Made by a program: the position numbers and the translations under genes
Origin: Branchiostoma floridae
Taxonomy: Eukaryota > Chordata > Leptocardii > Amphioxiformes > Branchiostomatidae
Assembly (NCBI RefSeq): GCF_000003815.2
Contig: NW_023365770.1
Span: forward strand, 1 to 45,393
DNA: 45,393 nucleotides
Direction: 5' to 3'
Shown: positions 43,916 through 45,393 of the stretch, piece by piece
Layout: the number at the start of each line of letters is the position of its first letter
Position numbering within the stretch: position 1 is the stretch's first letter
Notes under the pieces: model-generated
What the model was told of the DNA's origin: nothing
Seen by the model: the letters and a program-made list of their open reading frames with translations, nothing else
Databases searched by the model: none

Positions 43916-44256
43916 AATGACCTATATTTTGTACTTGGTGTAATACTTGTTGCCATGCATTTTACCGTGTACAATTGTCGTGCTTAGTTCTTCTACGGCC
44001 TATGTGACATCTTTGTCCGTACAGGCTGATCAGAGATTCCAAGATTGAAAACGAATAAGAAAATATAACAATTAATTGTCACCTGTGTCTTGCAATTTCA
44101 TAGTCTTTGTACATTGCTCGCAGGCAGGAGATAATGACCAACTAGGTTGAATGATGACAAGGTTATAGTTCATTTACTTATTTGCAGAGACGTCATAGAA
44201 CAAACATACGTCAGGCCCGCTACAGAGTAAAGCGGAATTCCTGTGATCTCGTATTA
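43916..44256 (+). other. Arm-repeat segment with empty minisatellite site
   Basis: 43955-44000 ('tgttgccatgcattttacc' to 'acaattgtcgtgc') is inverted relative to 10940-10990; 44000-44250 is direct and matches 11160-11277 plus 11825-11968. At about 44118-44132 the sequence passes from 'catagtctttgt' to 'gcaggcaggagat' without the 547-bp minisatellite element. Confidence 0.65.
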
Positions 44257-44620
44257 AGGTACGGTCACATATAGCTCGTGCGATCGCTGTACGATCGCTA
44301 ACTAAAGGCATTTGGCCGGACAAAAATGTACGTACATGTATCAACTTTCTTGGTACACAAAATGTAATCTCGAACCAGATCCACGGTGCGTTATGTATAG
44401 TATCAAACGCCCCATAGGTGCCGGTGCCCGTTTGACTCCCTTAGCCGGCTATAGTCCCTGGCCAGCTTTGATACTATCTTATGGCACCGTAGGATCTGCT
44501 TGGAGATTACACAAAATGCTGTTTTTGATCCATGTCGGTGGTTAGTTCTGGCACAACCTGCTTGAAAATCCCATGGCATCAAAATCATACAACAATCGCA
44601 GGACCTATGTGACTGCGCCC
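44257..44620. mobile_element. Hairpin MITE with TTA TSD
   Basis: TTA at 44254-44256 and 44621-44623; both arms have a single 'gtattacggtag' at this point. The ends AGGTACGGTCACATATAG and (reverse complement) GGGCGCAGTCACATAGGT share GG-4 nt-GTCACATA. The interior folds back on itself over its length: 'aatgtaatctcgaaccagat' and 'gtatagtatcaaa' pair with 'atctgcttggagattacac' and 'tttgatactatc'. A 3-bp TTA duplication and these ends fit PIF/Harbinger MITEs. The ORF at 44312-44545 is not a gene. Confidence 0.8.
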
Positions 44621-45035
44621 TTACGGGTAGTTACCTAGTAGCAATTACCTATTCTACGACGTGCGTGCGTGTGTGGAACACAGTTTCAGCACCAGAACTT
44701 GTTGATACAGACCTGTGTCACACATTTTGCACATAAGAATATGAATCAAGGCACGTTTTCTGTACTTTCTTTAAGCTCAAACAACACTACGTATACCTTT
44801 TCACAATGATAACCACACATCTGCATCCCTCCTTACATCAATTTATGACTATTATCATCAGTAGCATTCTGCTAAGTAATCACTGAAGTCACAACAATAT
44901 GATGTAAACCTTGACATGCAGTGGTTCTGATATAGACCCGAGTCTGTAACCCAGGTAAAACGTGCCTGCTACCTTCAGTGTTATTGATAATGACTCAACT
45001 TCCCATTCTTAACATATATTCTGATAATATAGTGT
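44621..45035 (+). other. Arm-repeat segment, third copy
   Basis: Matches 11968-12384 with many substitutions and small indels; no gene. Confidence 0.6.
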
Positions 45036-45225
45036 TTTTTAAAAAGAAAAACCCAGGATTTTATCAGGGCATTCAAAAAAATCCCGGGTTTTTAAAAGAA
45101 AAACCCGGGATTTTATTTGGGCACCCCATAAAAATCCCGGGTTTTTTCAAAGAAAAACCCGGGATTTTTTTAAAAATCCTGGGACAAAAAAAAAATCCCG
45201 GGATAAATCCCGGGATTTTTCTATA
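45036..45225. repeat. CCCGGG-rich palindromic tract, third copy
   Basis: Same alternating acccgggat/atcccgggt units as 12385-12575, one site decayed to CCTGGG (about 45178). Order and spacers are kept, so the tract is an ancestral part of the repeat. Confidence 0.85.
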
Positions 45226-45393
45226 TTCAATGAAGCATGAAGACTCCCACTGGGGGGTATAATGATCCGTTGGGTAACAAGGAACATTTTCACAAAATAT
45301 CTGATATATAGGTGTAGTTTGTGAAAGGCTACAAGCATTAGTCCCAAGTGCTCTGCTCAGTCCCATTTTAATCTGCTCGATGTTGAATACATT

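Larger units (their letters stand above)
41984..45384 (+). repeat. Diverged third copy of the arm repeat
   Basis: Same orientation as the left arm and covering the equivalent of about 9500-12734: module B, module A, truncated B, then (after LINE and SINE-like insertions) the segments matching 10990-12734, ending at the same inner terminus 'gctcgatgtt' (45384). It is much more diverged from either arm than the arms are from each other. It lacks the TAA MITE and the minisatellite element, giving empty sites for both. Two of its segments (43384-43490 and 43955-44000) are in opposite orientation, so it has been rearranged. Confidence 0.8.

Overview
This is eukaryotic, animal-type DNA dominated by repeats. 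There are no operons or bacterial genes. The only substantial coding sequence is three non-LTR retrotransposon tails and a Penelope-type fragment. Many transposon families, low gene density, frequent TACATGTA/AACGTTA words and five N gaps suggest a marine invertebrate or basal chordate; a lancelet (Branchiostoma) is my best guess, not proven.

The main structure is a very large inverted repeat. The left arm (2936-12734) and right arm (18457-36344) are reverse-complement copies around a 5.7 kb spacer (12735-18456). Identity is roughly 98-99% by eye where compared. The arms have sharp ends and the outer flanks do not match each other. Each arm is a composite: a ~395-bp satellite array at the outer end, an 8-bp-TSD (hAT-like) MITE, promoter-like modules A and B, a TAA-TSD (Harbinger-like) MITE, a 21-bp minisatellite enclosed by ~70-bp inverted repeats, and an inner tract rich in CCCGGG. 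A diverged third copy (41984-45384) lies in direct orientation to the left arm and ends at the same inner terminus.

The right arm is about 8 kb longer than the left. Nearly all the difference is four insertions whose empty sites can be read in the left arm: a 5'-truncated LINE fused to an inverted A module (21359-22366); two head-to-tail units sharing identical ends and an 8-bp direct repeat (23711-27102); a 3.3 kb foldback element with a TTAA duplication (27950-31243); and a 1.0 kb GC-rich TIR element (31966-32992). The rest is satellite copy number. The third copy gives empty sites for the minisatellite element and the TAA MITE, and carries its own TTA-flanked MITE (44257-44620), so an insertion order can be read.

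Outside the palindrome, 210-2117 is a TIR element. The spacer holds a Penelope-like GIY-YIG remnant, a hairpin MITE, two putative minus-strand exons and three 100-N gaps. 39435-40355 is an apparently intact 3' end of an L1/Tx1-like LINE with poly(A). Two tiny palindromes (15797-15827 and 36744-36767) share the same end sequence, and each sits between perfect 9-bp direct repeats. Because three gaps lie in the spacer, an inverted mis-join of two haplotypes must be excluded before the palindrome is treated as real.
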